Shown piece by piece: positions 1-8,685 of a stretch of 64,000 nucleotides of DNA. The stretch is from Martelella mediterranea DSM 17316 (GTDB taxonomy: Bacteria; Pseudomonadota; Alphaproteobacteria; Rhizobiales; Rhizobiaceae), in contig NZ_CP020330.1 of NCBI RefSeq assembly GCF_002043005.1, positions 3,056,001 through 3,120,000 of the forward strand, written 5' to 3'. Position numbers and translations under genes: made by a program. How positions within the stretch are numbered: position 1 is the first letter of the stretch; each line of letters opens with the position of its first letter. Under the pieces are notes generated by a model. It made no database searches and was not told where the DNA came from. It worked only from the letters and a program-made list of their open reading frames with translations.

Positions 1-2
1 TT

Positions 3-302
3 GCCGATCCGGAAGAAGGCAAGGCGCTGGCCATGAACGTTGCCTGCATCACCGAGGGCACCAGGAACCAGAAGCTTGCGGAAGAATGGGTCAACCTGCA
101 CCTGTCGCCGGAAGTCATGCTCGCCTATGCCAAGGAGATCTACTATTCGCCGACCGTCGACAATGTCGATATCCCGGCCGACCTCCAGAGCAAGCTGATC
201 ATGCCGGATGAAATCGACACGCTGGTCGACTTCGACTGGGACTACATCAATGCCAACCGCAACAAATGGCAGTCCATCTACGACCGGGAGATCGCCGGAT
301 GA
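3..302 (+). CDS. Polyamine-type ABC transporter substrate-binding protein, C-terminal part
   Basis: The reading frame is open from the window edge, so only the last 99 codons are present. The segment reads like the C-terminus of a PotD/PotF-type periplasmic binding protein: a 'N-x-K-LAEEWVNLHLSPEV' stretch, then a terminal helix with 'NRNKWQSIYDREIAG'. The stop overlaps the start of the permease gene (ATGA), so the two are co-translated parts of one transporter. The ligand cannot be read from this fragment. The ATPase gene is not in view and probably lies upstream. Confidence 0.85.
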   Translation, partial: ADPEEGKALAMNVACITEGTRNQKLAEEWVNLHLSPEVMLAYAKEIYYSPTVDNVDIPADLQSKLIMPDEIDTLVDFDWDYINANRNKWQSIYDREIAG

Positions 303-1987
303 GGAAATGGCTTGGACCGGCGCTTTCAGCGCCGGTCACCATCTGGCTCCTGATCGCTTTTGCCGCACCGCTGGTCGCGGTGATATTCCTGTCGCTGCAT
401 GAATATTCCGATCCGTTCGGACCGCTGATCCAGTCGCCCTCGCTGCAGCAATTCATCGATATTGCCACCGACGGTTTCTACTATCGGGTGGTTTTCGAGA
501 CGATCTGGCTTTCGCTCGCCGTGACCATTGCCTCAGCGCTGCTCGGTTATCCCGTGGCCTACTGGCTGTCGCGCATGCCCGGCAAATACCGCGCCTTTGC
601 CTTTGCCATCGTTCTCATTCCGCTTCTGACCAATGTGGTCGTGCGCTCGCTCGGCATTATTCTGCTGCTGTCGCCGGAAGGGCTTATCAACATCGTAACC
701 GGCTGGTTCGGCATTCCCCCCGTCAAGACCATGCTGTTCAATCATGGCGCGGTGATCGTGGCGCTCACCCAGGTATACATGCCCTTCATGGTGCTGGCGC
801 TCTACGACAATCTGCAGAACACATCGCCGCGCGTGCACGAGGCGGCTGAAAGTCTCGGCGCCTCGCCCGCGATCCGCTTCCTCACGGTTGATCTTCCGTT
901 GTCCCTGCCGGGGCTGAAATCCGGCACGATCGTGGTCTTCCTGCTGTCGTCGACCTCCTATGTCTCGGCCACGATGCTGGGCGGCAAGAAGGTCTGGACC
1001 ACCGGCATGCTGGTGCTGCAGGAGGCCATGCACAACCTCAACACCTCGCTTGCCGCAGCTTTGGCGCTGGTGATGACGGTGACCGGCCTGCTTTTCGCCG
1101 TGCTGGCAACGCTCGCGCTCAACCGGCTGATGACCTGGCGGTACGGCGGCAAGAGCCGGCCGATCGCGCTGCCGCGCTTTGTCGAGCCGGTCGTCAATTT
1201 CACCGGGCCCATCGTCTCCTGGCTGCTGTTTGCCGCCGCCGTGATCCTGCTTCTGCTGCCGCTCGGCCTCGTCTTCGTGCAGAGCTTCAATGATGTGGAA
1301 CTGGCAACCGCCGCAGGCTTCCGCGGTTTCACGCTGCGCTGGTATCACGAGGTTTTTGTTTCCGGCTACTACACGGATTCCTTCATCGTCTCGGTCAAGG
1401 TGGCGCTCGCGGCGCTTGCCGTATCACTGATCATCGCCGTGCCGGCGGCCTTCGCGCTGGCGCGTTTCCCCTTCCGGGGCCGCTCGGCGCTGCTCGCCTT
1501 CTGGCTGCTGCCGTTGACGCTGCCGCATGTGGCGCTCGGCGTCGGCATGCTGAAGCTGTTGCAGATCTATGTGGCCGTGCCGCCCTTCATCGGTCTGGTG
1601 GCGATCCATGTGGTGGTCATCCTGCCCTTTGCCATCACGCTTCTGACGGCATCGGTGATCGGGCTGGACGAGGCGCAGGAAGAGGCCGCCGCCAGCCTCG
1701 GGGCGAACGCCTGGAAGCGCTTCCTGCTGGTAATCGTTCCGGGGCTGGCGCCCGGCCTGTTCGCCACCTCGATCGTCGGCTTTCTGCTGAGCTTCGACGA
1801 GGTGACGGTCACGAGCTTCCTCACCACCGCCCGCCTGACGACGCTGCCGGTGCGCCTCTACGCCGAAGCCTCGTTCGAGCTGAGGCCAACGGCGCATGCG
1901 CTGTCCTCCGTACTGATCCTGCTGACGGTTGCGCTGCTTGCCATCGTCGGCCGCTTCGTCCGGCTGGACAGGCTCTACGCACGTTAG
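299..1987 (+). CDS. Fused double-domain ABC transporter permease (PotB-PotC type)
   Basis: This 562-residue protein carries two complete inner-membrane permease domains in one chain. The first (about residues 1-275) has the EAA loop EAAESLGASPAIRF and the second (about 310-560) has EEAAASLGANAWKRF, each followed by the usual PG. Spermidine/putrescine-type importers usually encode these halves as two proteins of about 280 residues. The ATG at 299 is chosen because it overlaps the upstream stop and begins a normal N-terminal transmembrane segment; an earlier ATG at 266 only adds residues antisense to logic of the operon. It would form the channel for the preceding binding protein. Confidence 0.9.
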   Translation: MRKWLGPALSAPVTIWLLIAFAAPLVAVIFLSLHEYSDPFGPLIQSPSLQQFIDIATDGFYYRVVFETIWLSLAVTIASALLGYPVAYWLSRMPGKYRAFAFAIVLIPLLTNVVVRSLGIILLLSPEGLINIVTGWFGIPPVKTMLFNHGAVIVALTQVYMPFMVLALYDNLQNTSPRVHEAAESLGASPAIRFLTVDLPLSLPGLKSGTIVVFLLSSTSYVSATMLGGKKVWTTGMLVLQEAMHNLNTSLAAALALVMTVTGLLFAVLATLALNRLMTWRYGGKSRPIALPRFVEPVVNFTGPIVSWLLFAAAVILLLLPLGLVFVQSFNDVELATAAGFRGFTLRWYHEVFVSGYYTDSFIVSVKVALAALAVSLIIAVPAAFALARFPFRGRSALLAFWLLPLTLPHVALGVGMLKLLQIYVAVPPFIGLVAIHVVVILPFAITLLTASVIGLDEAQEEAAASLGANAWKRFLLVIVPGLAPGLFATSIVGFLLSFDEVTVTSFLTTARLTTLPVRLYAEASFELRPTAHALSSVLILLTVALLAIVGRFVRLDRLYAR

Positions 1988-1992
1988 ACACG

Positions 1993-2026
1993 AGCATCGG
2001 GCGGTCAGTCATGATCGGCCGATGCT
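1993..2026. terminator. Hairpin between convergent genes
   Basis: AGCATCGG at 1993-2000 pairs with CCGATGCT at 2019-2026. It lies between the permease stop and the stop of the convergent LysR gene. It lacks a T tract, so it is only a possible terminator. Confidence 0.4.
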
Positions 2027-2057
2027 TCAAACTCACCGGTCGGTTTCGGTCGGCCGG

Positions 2058-2960
2058 TCAGTCGGCCATCTCCCGCATCACCGTCCTGATATTCTCCACG
2101 AATACGCTGGCAATCGCGGAGATGTTGCGGCGGCCGCCGATCAGCATCAATTGCTGGGTATCGGACTGGAACTCCCGGACCGGCACATAGACGAGGCGGC
2201 CCATGCGGCTTTCGAATGCGATATCGAAGGGCGTCAGGAAGGTGAGGTAACCTTCGCTCATCGCCAGATGCCGCATCATCTCGATCGAGTTGGCCTCGAC
2301 CGCAAACGATATCTGCAGGTTGGAGCGCGCAAACACCTGTTCGATATGGGGTCGGATCGCCGTGGTCTGGTCCGCGCCGGCGACCGGATAGCCGACGCAT
2401 TCGGAAAGGCGCACGCTGGTGGAGCGCGCCAGCGGATGATCGGGCGCCACCGCGATCCCGAGCCGGCCGATCGCGATCTCCAGAACGCTGATATCCGCAT
2501 CCGAGGGAAAATCGAAGCCGAGGCCCATATCCGCCTCGCCGGCGCGCACCGCATTGCGGATATCGTCACCGGTGGTCATCAGTATCATACGCACGCTGAC
2601 GCCGGGATTGGCGCGCTGGAACCGGCCGACGGCGCGCGGCAGGAGATTGGCGGCCAGCCCGCTCATCAGCGCGATCGTCACAACGCCGCGGCGCAGGCCT
2701 TTCAAGTCCTCCATCATCGCTTCGGCGCGGTTCATGCCCTTCAGCGTCTCGCGCACATGGCCAATGAGAATTTCGCCCGCCGCCGTCAGTGTCAGACGCC
2801 GCCGGCTGCGGTCGAAAAGCTGGGTGTCGAGCGCCTCTTCGAGGGCGGCGATCTGGCGGGAGATGGCCGACGCCGAAACATTCAGCCGCTCAGCCGTCTT
2901 GCGCACGGAGCCGGTGCGGGCAACTTCGTCGAGATAATTGAGCAGTCGGCCATGCAGCAT
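2058..2960 (-). CDS. LysR-family transcriptional regulator
   Basis: This 300-residue protein has an N-terminal winged helix-turn-helix (about residues 5-60, including KTAERLNVSASAISRQIAALEE) and a LysR substrate-binding domain. The start at 2960 (MLHGRLLNYL) is preferred over the ATG at 3035: it matches the family N-terminus and has an AAAGGAAAA ribosome site. The gene diverges from the cupin/hydrolase operon, which is therefore its likely target. A perfect palindrome just upstream of its start is a plausible operator. The inducer is unknown. Confidence 0.9.
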   Translation of the reverse strand: MLHGRLLNYLDEVARTGSVRKTAERLNVSASAISRQIAALEEALDTQLFDRSRRRLTLTAAGEILIGHVRETLKGMNRAEAMMEDLKGLRRGVVTIALMSGLAANLLPRAVGRFQRANPGVSVRMILMTTGDDIRNAVRAGEADMGLGFDFPSDADISVLEIAIGRLGIAVAPDHPLARSTSVRLSECVGYPVAGADQTTAIRPHIEQVFARSNLQISFAVEANSIEMMRHLAMSEGYLTFLTPFDIAFESRMGRLVYVPVREFQSDTQQLMLIGGRRNISAIASVFVENIRTVMREMAD

Positions 2961-2972
2961 GGCATTTTCCTT

Positions 2973-2991
2973 TGTTGCCTTAGAGGCAACA
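2973..2991. promoter_or_regulatory. Perfect palindrome, probable LysR operator
   Basis: TGTTGCC at 2973-2979 and GGCAACA at 2985-2991 form a perfect inverted repeat with a 5-base spacer, 13 bases upstream of the LysR start. Its dyad form and place between divergent genes fit a LysR autoregulatory site. Confidence 0.5.
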
Positions 2992-3116
2992 TCATATGCA
3001 AAAATAAATGCTTTTAAAGTGACAAAAACTGACACAACATGGTCTCAGTGCTGAAGGCACTTGTGGCGACCGTAAAGCGTTTTTCCCCAGCAAAGCGGTG
3101 GTTTCAGCCTTCGGTT

Positions 3117-3179
3117 CCGGCATGAGCGGTCCATTAAGGTCTCCCACCACCTTGAAATGCTCCGCGCCGCTCATGCCGG
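3117..3179 (+). promoter_or_regulatory. Long inverted repeat in the leader of the hydrolase operon
   Basis: CCGGCATGAGCGG at 3117-3129 is perfectly complementary to CCGCTCATGCCGG at 3167-3179, enclosing 37 bases. A smaller AAGGT/ACCTT stem (3136-3140 and 3149-3153) is nested inside. The structure ends 34 bases before the cupin start codon, in the transcribed leader. It could be a structured 5' UTR or an operator; no known riboswitch consensus was recognised. Confidence 0.5.
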
Positions 3180-3213
3180 CCCCTATCTTCAGAAAAGAAC
3201 TCCAGAGGGTTCC

Positions 3214-3642
3214 ATGCTCACCTATGCGTTCGAACAGGTTGAAAAGGCCGAGGTCTTCAAGATCGCGCCAACCGACACCAATTATTTCGCGATCCTCTTC
3301 GATCCGGAGAAGGACGGGATCGACAACATCTTCGTCATCGAGATCTTCACCGTCGGCGGCGCGACGCCCCCGAACGAGCACAGCCATGCCCATGAATTCT
3401 TCTATGTGATCGAAGGGGAGGGCATGGCCTCCAGCGATGGCGAGGAAATGCCGATCAGGAAGGGCGACGCGCTGATGCTGCGTCCGGGCTCCGAGCATGT
3501 CGTCAGGAATACCGGCTCCTCCAAGCTTTATACGCTGACGGTGATGACGCCGAACCAGGACTTTGCCGAGCTGATCCGTTCCGGCGAGCGCGTGTCGCTC
3601 GACGAGGAAGACCTGAAGGTGCTCACCGGGAAGGCGGCCTGA
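3214..3642 (+). CDS. Small cupin-domain protein
   Basis: This 142-residue single-domain cupin has a metal-binding core with H56, H58, H60 and E61 (HSHAHEFFYVIEGEG) and a second motif histidine at H95 (PGSEH). The ATG at 3214 follows a GAGGG ribosome site; the ORF could extend upstream to 3157, but that part overlaps the leader inverted repeat. Its stop overlaps the next start (TGATG). Cupins of this size next to hydrolases may be isomerases, ligand sensors or small hydrolases, so no reaction is assigned. Confidence 0.85.
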   Translation: MLTYAFEQVEKAEVFKIAPTDTNYFAILFDPEKDGIDNIFVIEIFTVGGATPPNEHSHAHEFFYVIEGEGMASSDGEEMPIRKGDALMLRPGSEHVVRNTGSSKLYTLTVMTPNQDFAELIRSGERVSLDEEDLKVLTGKAA

Positions 3643-4427
3643 TGCAGGAAGACGCCGATGCCCTGCCGCTCGGCCCCTCGCGGCTGAACCGCTGGCAGGT
3701 TTCCGCGGGCCGGGTGGACATGATCCGGCCCCAGCCCGCGCCGCGACCGCTTGTCGTGAAGGACGGCGACCGCGAGGTCGTTCTCGATCTCAACCGCACG
3801 GCCATCGTGATCATCGACATGCAGAATGACTTCTGCCATCCCGAAGGCTGGCTTGCCGGCATCGGGGTCGATGTGACGCCGGCGCGCAGGCCGATCGCGT
3901 CACTCAACCGGCTTCTGCCAGGCCTGCGTGAAGCCGAAGTTCCGGTCGTCTGGCTCAACTGGGGCAACCGCCCGGACAAGGCCAACCTGCCGCCGTCAAC
4001 GCTCCATGTCTACAAGCCGACGGGCAGGGAAACCGGGATCGGCGATCCATTGCCCAATGGGGCCAATGTGCTGGAAAAGGACAGTTGGGCAGCCGCCGTC
4101 GTCGACGAACTGGAAATCGCCGAAACCGATATCGCGGTCGACAAGTTCCGCATGTCCGGCTTTCAGGACACCGAACTCGACAGCATATTGCGCAATCTCG
4201 GCGTGACGACCGTGCTGTTTGCCGGGGTAAACGCCGACCAGTGCGTTCTGTGCACGCTTCAGGACGCCAGTTTTCTCGGCTATGACTGTCTGCTGGTGGA
4301 GGATTGCGCGGCGACCACATCGCCGCAATTCTGCATGGATGCGACCCTTTACAACACCCGCCAGTGCTTCGGCTTTGTCTGTTCCTCGGACGATATCGTC
4401 GCCGGCCTTTCGCGAGTTCGCGCATGA
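3642..4427 (+). CDS. Isochorismatase-family cysteine hydrolase
   Basis: This 261-residue cytosolic amidohydrolase has the full family triad: D59 (IIDMQNDF), K168 (DKFRMSGF) and C201 (GVNADQCVLCT). The family includes biuret hydrolase, ureidoacrylate hydrolase RutB, N-carbamoylsarcosine hydrolase and nicotinamidase. The N-terminal extension (about 50 residues before the first strand) resembles the RutB/biuret-hydrolase side. It starts inside the stop of the cupin gene and overlaps the next gene by ATGA. Together with the amidase and AtzH-like neighbours, a role in hydrolysing small ureido or biuret-like compounds is inferred. Confidence 0.88.
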   Translation: MQEDADALPLGPSRLNRWQVSAGRVDMIRPQPAPRPLVVKDGDREVVLDLNRTAIVIIDMQNDFCHPEGWLAGIGVDVTPARRPIASLNRLLPGLREAEVPVVWLNWGNRPDKANLPPSTLHVYKPTGRETGIGDPLPNGANVLEKDSWAAAVVDELEIAETDIAVDKFRMSGFQDTELDSILRNLGVTTVLFAGVNADQCVLCTLQDASFLGYDCLLVEDCAATTSPQFCMDATLYNTRQCFGFVCSSDDIVAGLSRVRA

Positions 4428-4837
4428 CACAGCAAGACAAGGATGCGGCGGTTCAGCCGGTCAATCTTTCGGACGTTCTGGAGGAGGTCACCAAACTCTG
4501 TGATCTTTATGAAAAGGCGCTGATGGAAAACGATCTCGATACGCTGGATGCGCTGTTCTGGGAAAGCGAGCAGACGTTGCGCTATGGCGTCGGCGAGAAT
4601 CTCTATGGCATTGCCGAAATCCGCGAGTTCCGCAAAGGCAGGTCGGGCGGCTCGCCTCAGCGTGAGGTCATTCGCCGCCAGATTACCACCTTCGGCAGGG
4701 ACTGCGCGGTCTGCGATCTCGAATTCCAGCGGCCGGGTGCCGCCGTTCGGGGGCGGCAAAGCCAGACATGGATTCGCACTGCTTCCGGCTGGAAGGTTGC
4801 CGCCGCCCATGTATCGCTGATGGGCAATTCCCATTGA
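4424..4837 (+). CDS. AtzH/HpxZ-like protein (DUF3225, NTF2-like fold)
   Basis: This 137-residue protein resembles the small AtzH/HpxZ family that accompanies the amidases AtzE and HpxY in cyanuric acid and oxalurate breakdown. Visible family traits are LCDLYEKALMENDLDTLDALFW, the R-Y-G-x-GENLYG turn, the conserved RxITTFGRD segment, and a C-terminal GWKVAAAHVSLM strand. The start at 4424 overlaps the hydrolase stop (ATGA). Its position directly before an amidase gene matches known clusters, but the AtzG/HpxX small subunit usually found there is missing. Confidence 0.82.
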   Translation: MTQQDKDAAVQPVNLSDVLEEVTKLCDLYEKALMENDLDTLDALFWESEQTLRYGVGENLYGIAEIREFRKGRSGGSPQREVIRRQITTFGRDCAVCDLEFQRPGAAVRGRQSQTWIRTASGWKVAAAHVSLMGNSH

Positions 4838-4947
4838 GGCCGTTTGCCGGGCAGCATCCCTGAATTTCGGGCGTGCGCTTCGCGTTGCGTTTTCAGCGCG
4901 GCGCGTGCATGCTCCAGCCACTGTTCCTCCATTATCGGACAAGCTTC

Positions 4948-6105
4948 ATGACGCAGTCCATCGGTCCCTTTGTCGAACGTTTTGAACCTCCGGTCACCGC
5001 GGAGACGCCAGCTACAGATCTGCTTTCGGGGCTCACCGTCGCGGTCAAGGACAATTTCGACATCGCGGGCACTGTCACCGGCGGCGGCAACCCCGAATGG
5101 GCGGAAGATCAGACTCCCGCCGCGCATCATGCGGCGGCGGTGCAGACCCTTCTCGAAAATGGCGCGGCCCTTGTCGGCAAGGTTCATATGGATGAACTCG
5201 CCTATAGCCTGATGGGGATGAATGCCCGGTTCGGCACGCCGGAAAACCCGGCCGCGCCCTCGCGCGTCCCGGGCGGCTCATCCTCGGGCTCGGCCTCTGC
5301 GGTCGCATCGGGGCTGGCCGATATCGGGCTTGGCTCCGATACAGGCGGGTCGGTGCGGCTTCCGGCCTCCTTCTGCGGGCTTTTCGGCTGGCGGCCGACC
5401 CATGGGCTTGTGTCGGGCGAGGGGCTCTTGCCGCTCGCAGAAAGCTACGACGTGCCGGGCTTTCTGACCCGCGAACTGGAAACGCTGTCCCTCCTCGGTG
5501 AAATCTTTGCCGATGGGCAAAGCGCCGATGAGGATGTCCGGCTGGTTTATCCCGCCGATGTCTGGCGGCTGTGCGAGGATGCGGCGGCGGCGGCCCTGAA
5601 ATCGGCGCTGCCGAAGGGCGATCGCAACGACAGCCCGCTGCTTCCGGGCGGCGACCTGAAGGAATTACTGCCGGTTTTCCGCACTCATCAGGGCTATGAG
5701 GTGTGGCAGCATTTCGGGTCCTGGATCGAAAAGCGCGAGCCGGAATTCGGCCCCGGTATCCGCGAGCGCTTCGCGATGGCGGCAAAAATTACGCCGGAGG
5801 AATTCGAGGCGGCGAAGAAAAAGCGCGCCGCGTTTCGCGCACATCTGGGCAGGGTGTTGTCGCCGGGCATCATCATGGTCTACCCGACGTCACCGGGACC
5901 CGCGCCGCTTCTTACCGATGGCAATGACATCATCGAGACCTTCCGCAGTCGCGCGCTTTCGATGCTGGCGATCGCCGGCCATGGCGGCCTGCCGCAAGTG
6001 TCCATTCCGCTTGCGGCAAGCCAGGGCTCGCCGCTTGGGCTTTCGCTGGTCGCGGCACCCGGCAGCGACAGGCTGTTGATCGAAACGGCGAAACGCTTCA
6101 TCTGA
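4948..6105 (+). CDS. Amidase-signature family hydrolase (AtzE/HpxY-like context)
   Basis: This 385-residue protein has the amidase-signature Ser-cisSer-Lys triad: K34 (VAVKDNFD), the GGSSSGSA loop at 109-116 and the nucleophile S135 (SDTGGSVR). The ATG at 4948 gives the usual family start, while the open frame extends to 4873. It is shorter than typical AtzE (about 457 residues), mainly at the C-terminal end. A 110-base gap separates it from the AtzH-like gene. By context it may act on an oxalurate-, carboxybiuret- or ureido-type amide; the substrate is not readable from sequence. Confidence 0.87.
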   Translation: MTQSIGPFVERFEPPVTAETPATDLLSGLTVAVKDNFDIAGTVTGGGNPEWAEDQTPAAHHAAAVQTLLENGAALVGKVHMDELAYSLMGMNARFGTPENPAAPSRVPGGSSSGSASAVASGLADIGLGSDTGGSVRLPASFCGLFGWRPTHGLVSGEGLLPLAESYDVPGFLTRELETLSLLGEIFADGQSADEDVRLVYPADVWRLCEDAAAAALKSALPKGDRNDSPLLPGGDLKELLPVFRTHQGYEVWQHFGSWIEKREPEFGPGIRERFAMAAKITPEEFEAAKKKRAAFRAHLGRVLSPGIIMVYPTSPGPAPLLTDGNDIIETFRSRALSMLAIAGHGGLPQVSIPLAASQGSPLGLSLVAAPGSDRLLIETAKRFI

Positions 6106-6112
6106 GGGCATC

Positions 6113-7699
6113 ATGCTTCATACCGCGAAAGGCTTTGACGGGGCGTTTTCCGCACCCCACGCTGCGGCAGCCCTGGCAGGCCGCGACATCTTGCGCTCCG
6201 GCGGCACTGCGATCGAGGCCATGGTCTCCGCGGCGGCCACGATTGCCGTCACCTATCCTCATATGAACGGCATTGGCGGCGACGGCTTCTGGTTGATCCA
6301 CCGATCCGGCCACAAGGTAACAGGCATTTCCGCATGCGGGCAGGCAGCCCGCCTGGCAACGCCGGAATGGTATGGAACGCGCGGTTTCGCCGACGCGATG
6401 CCGACGCGCGGAGCCCTTGCCGCCCTTACGGTTCCGGGTACGGTTGGCGGCTGGGAAAAGGCGCTGTCTTTGGTGCCGGAAGAAAAGCGCCTGCCGCTCG
6501 AAACGCTTCTTTCTTCGGCGATCGGTTATGCCGAAAACGGCATTGCGGTGACCGGTAACCAGTCTTTGTGCACGGCTGAAAAACTTGAAGGCCTGCGCGA
6601 TGTTGAGGGCTTTGCCGGAACATTCCTTATCGATGGCGAGGTGCCCAGGGCCGGGGCGCGACTTTGCCAGAAGCCGCTGGCGGCGACTTTGCGGGCGCTC
6701 GCAGCGGAAGGATTGTCTTCCTACTATTCCGGTGAACTCGCCCGCACCCATACGGCCTTCCTTGAGGAGAACGGCTCGCCGCTGCGCTTCCGGGATTTCA
6801 CTGCCTATCAGGCGAGCATGGTCGACCCGCTTCATGTCGAGACCGCGCATGGAAGGCTGATGAACATGACCCCGCCGACCCAGGGGGTCGCCTCGCTGAT
6901 GATCCTGGCCTTGTTTGATCGGCTCGGCGTCGGAGAGGCCGAAGGATTTGATCACCTCCATGGCTTGGTCGAAGCCACGAAACAGGCCTTCATCATCCGC
7001 AATGCCGGGCTCGGCGATCCGGATTTCATGGCCGAACCCGCCCAAGCCTGGCTTGCCGATGATCGTCTCGATGCGCTTGCCGCGAAAATCGACATGAAGA
7101 CGGCCTTGCCATGGCCCTATGAGCCTGCCGATGGCGATACGATCTGGATGGGAGCGGCGGATCGCTACGGCAATGTCGTCTCCTTTATCCAGAGCGTCTA
7201 CTGGGAATTCGGCTCCGGCCTCACCTGTCCCGAGACCGGGGTTTTCTTCCAGAACCGCGGCGCCGGCTTCTCGCTTTCGCCCGGCCCCAACCAGCTTGCG
7301 CCTGGAAAACGTCCGTTCCATACGCTCAACCCCGCGCTTGCGCATCTGAAGGATGGCCGCGTGATGGCCTATGGTACGATGGGCGGGGAGGGCCAGCCGC
7401 AGACACAGGCCGCTCTGTTTTCGCGCCACGTGCAGTTCGGCCAGGATTTGCAGGCCGCCATTACCGCGCCGCGCTGGTTGCTCGGCCGCACCTGGGGGGA
7501 GGAGACCACGACGCTGAAGCTTGAGGATCGGTTTGATCCGGCACTCGTGACGGCGCTGAAAGAGGCCGGCCACGAGGTCGAGATGCTGCCCGCCTACAGC
7601 GATGCCGCCGGTCACGCAGGCGCAGTCGTGCTGCACGACAACGGGTTGATGGAAGCCGCAACTGATCCGCGCGCGGATGGTCTGGCGCTTGTGGACTGA
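6113..7699 (+). CDS. Gamma-glutamyltransferase-family protein, HpxW (oxamate amidohydrolase)-like
   Basis: This 528-residue Ntn-hydrolase proenzyme self-cleaves before a threonine. D342-T343 precedes the family pattern IWMGAADRYGNVVSFIQS, so T343 is the probable nucleophile and new N-terminus of the small subunit. No signal peptide is visible, unlike periplasmic Ggt. This fits HpxW, which hydrolyses oxamate in the Klebsiella hpxWXYZ cluster. It lies 7 bases after the amidase and ends the operon. Neighbouring amidase and HpxZ-like genes strengthen this assignment; a peptide-processing role is the alternative. Confidence 0.85.
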   Translation: MLHTAKGFDGAFSAPHAAAALAGRDILRSGGTAIEAMVSAAATIAVTYPHMNGIGGDGFWLIHRSGHKVTGISACGQAARLATPEWYGTRGFADAMPTRGALAALTVPGTVGGWEKALSLVPEEKRLPLETLLSSAIGYAENGIAVTGNQSLCTAEKLEGLRDVEGFAGTFLIDGEVPRAGARLCQKPLAATLRALAAEGLSSYYSGELARTHTAFLEENGSPLRFRDFTAYQASMVDPLHVETAHGRLMNMTPPTQGVASLMILALFDRLGVGEAEGFDHLHGLVEATKQAFIIRNAGLGDPDFMAEPAQAWLADDRLDALAAKIDMKTALPWPYEPADGDTIWMGAADRYGNVVSFIQSVYWEFGSGLTCPETGVFFQNRGAGFSLSPGPNQLAPGKRPFHTLNPALAHLKDGRVMAYGTMGGEGQPQTQAALFSRHVQFGQDLQAAITAPRWLLGRTWGEETTTLKLEDRFDPALVTALKEAGHEVEMLPAYSDAAGHAGAVVLHDNGLMEAATDPRADGLALVD

Positions 7700-7705
7700 T
7701 GTCTC

Positions 7706-8668
7706 TCAGGCCGGATAATGCGTCCTGAGAAAACCGTCGATGAAATCCGAGGCCTTTTCCTCCAGCAGCGGGAAGCCGAGTTTTCGGGCTGCTTCGGCTG
7801 CAAAACAGGCGGGAAAATTCTGCGGCCCGTAGACCGGCGGATCGGTGCGGTCGATCAGCGACAAGATGTCGTCTCCTGCCCGTTCTGCAAGCGCTGAAAG
7901 CAGCGCCTCGACGGTCAGCGGCACGCCGGGCATCACCAGCGCCCGCGCATAAGCGGGGATCCGGCCCTCGATATTTGCCGCGTGGATGAGCTGGGCAACC
8001 GCCGTTTCCGGCGAGGCCAGCCAATGGCGCACATCGTCTGAGGCGGGCAGAAGCGCGCGGCGCCCTTCCAGCGGTTCGCGGATGATGTTGGAAAAGAAGC
8101 CGGAATTACCGTGGGTGGCTTCGCCGGGCCTCACTGCAATTGTCGGCAGGCGCAGGCAGATGCCGTCGACAAAGCCCATGCGCGAATAATCGGCGATGAT
8201 TGCCTCGCTCATCAGCTTCTGCGTGCCGTAGGAACTGTCCGGCCGGGGCGTGGACGCATCATAGATCAGTGCTGGAAAAGGTGCGCCATAGACGCCGATT
8301 GACGAAGCATGAACGAGGCGCGGACAATAGTCGTCGCCTGAAAGCCGGATCGCCTCGACGGTTGTCCGCACCGTATCGAAATTGATGTGATAGCCGATGG
8401 CGAAATTGCTGTCGGCCTGGCCCATGGCCGTCGCGGCCACGTGGAAGATCACATCCGGCCGGGACGCCACGACACGGTTGATCGTTTCGAAATCCGCCGC
8501 ATCCCCCGTCACCCATTGCGTGTCGGTGCCACCGATATCGCTCTTGCGGATGTCGGAGAGGATGAGAGCATCAATGCTTTTCCTGCCAAGCCTGCCCCTT
8601 GCAATCAGCGTCCGGGCAAGATTGGCGCCGATCATGCCGGAAGCGCCGATGATGGCGACGGAGGTCAT
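7706..8668 (-). CDS. NAD-dependent epimerase/dehydratase family protein, DenD-like
   Basis: This 320-residue extended short-chain dehydrogenase has the NAD-binding GASGMIG at 8-14, the active-site S122/S123 region (HASSIGVYGAP) and Y147-x3-K151. The overall layout resembles D-erythronate dehydrogenase DenD. The start at 8668 has an AGGAGAG ribosome site; the frame continues to 8794 but that would overlap the amidohydrolase. It is the second gene of a reverse operon, 17 bases after the amidohydrolase, and its stop faces the HpxW-like gene. The substrate is probably a sugar acid or other hydroxy compound. Confidence 0.85.
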   Translation of the reverse strand: MTSVAIIGASGMIGANLARTLIARGRLGRKSIDALILSDIRKSDIGGTDTQWVTGDAADFETINRVVASRPDVIFHVAATAMGQADSNFAIGYHINFDTVRTTVEAIRLSGDDYCPRLVHASSIGVYGAPFPALIYDASTPRPDSSYGTQKLMSEAIIADYSRMGFVDGICLRLPTIAVRPGEATHGNSGFFSNIIREPLEGRRALLPASDDVRHWLASPETAVAQLIHAANIEGRIPAYARALVMPGVPLTVEALLSALAERAGDDILSLIDRTDPPVYGPQNFPACFAAEAARKLGFPLLEEKASDFIDGFLRTHYPA

Positions 8669-8685
8669 GGCCGCTCTCCTTGCTC

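Noticed and set aside
3042..3213. Guanidine-type (ykkC) or other known riboswitch before the hydrolase operon
   Set aside because: The conserved motifs of known guanidine, purine or glycine riboswitches were not found; only the inverted repeats are supported.
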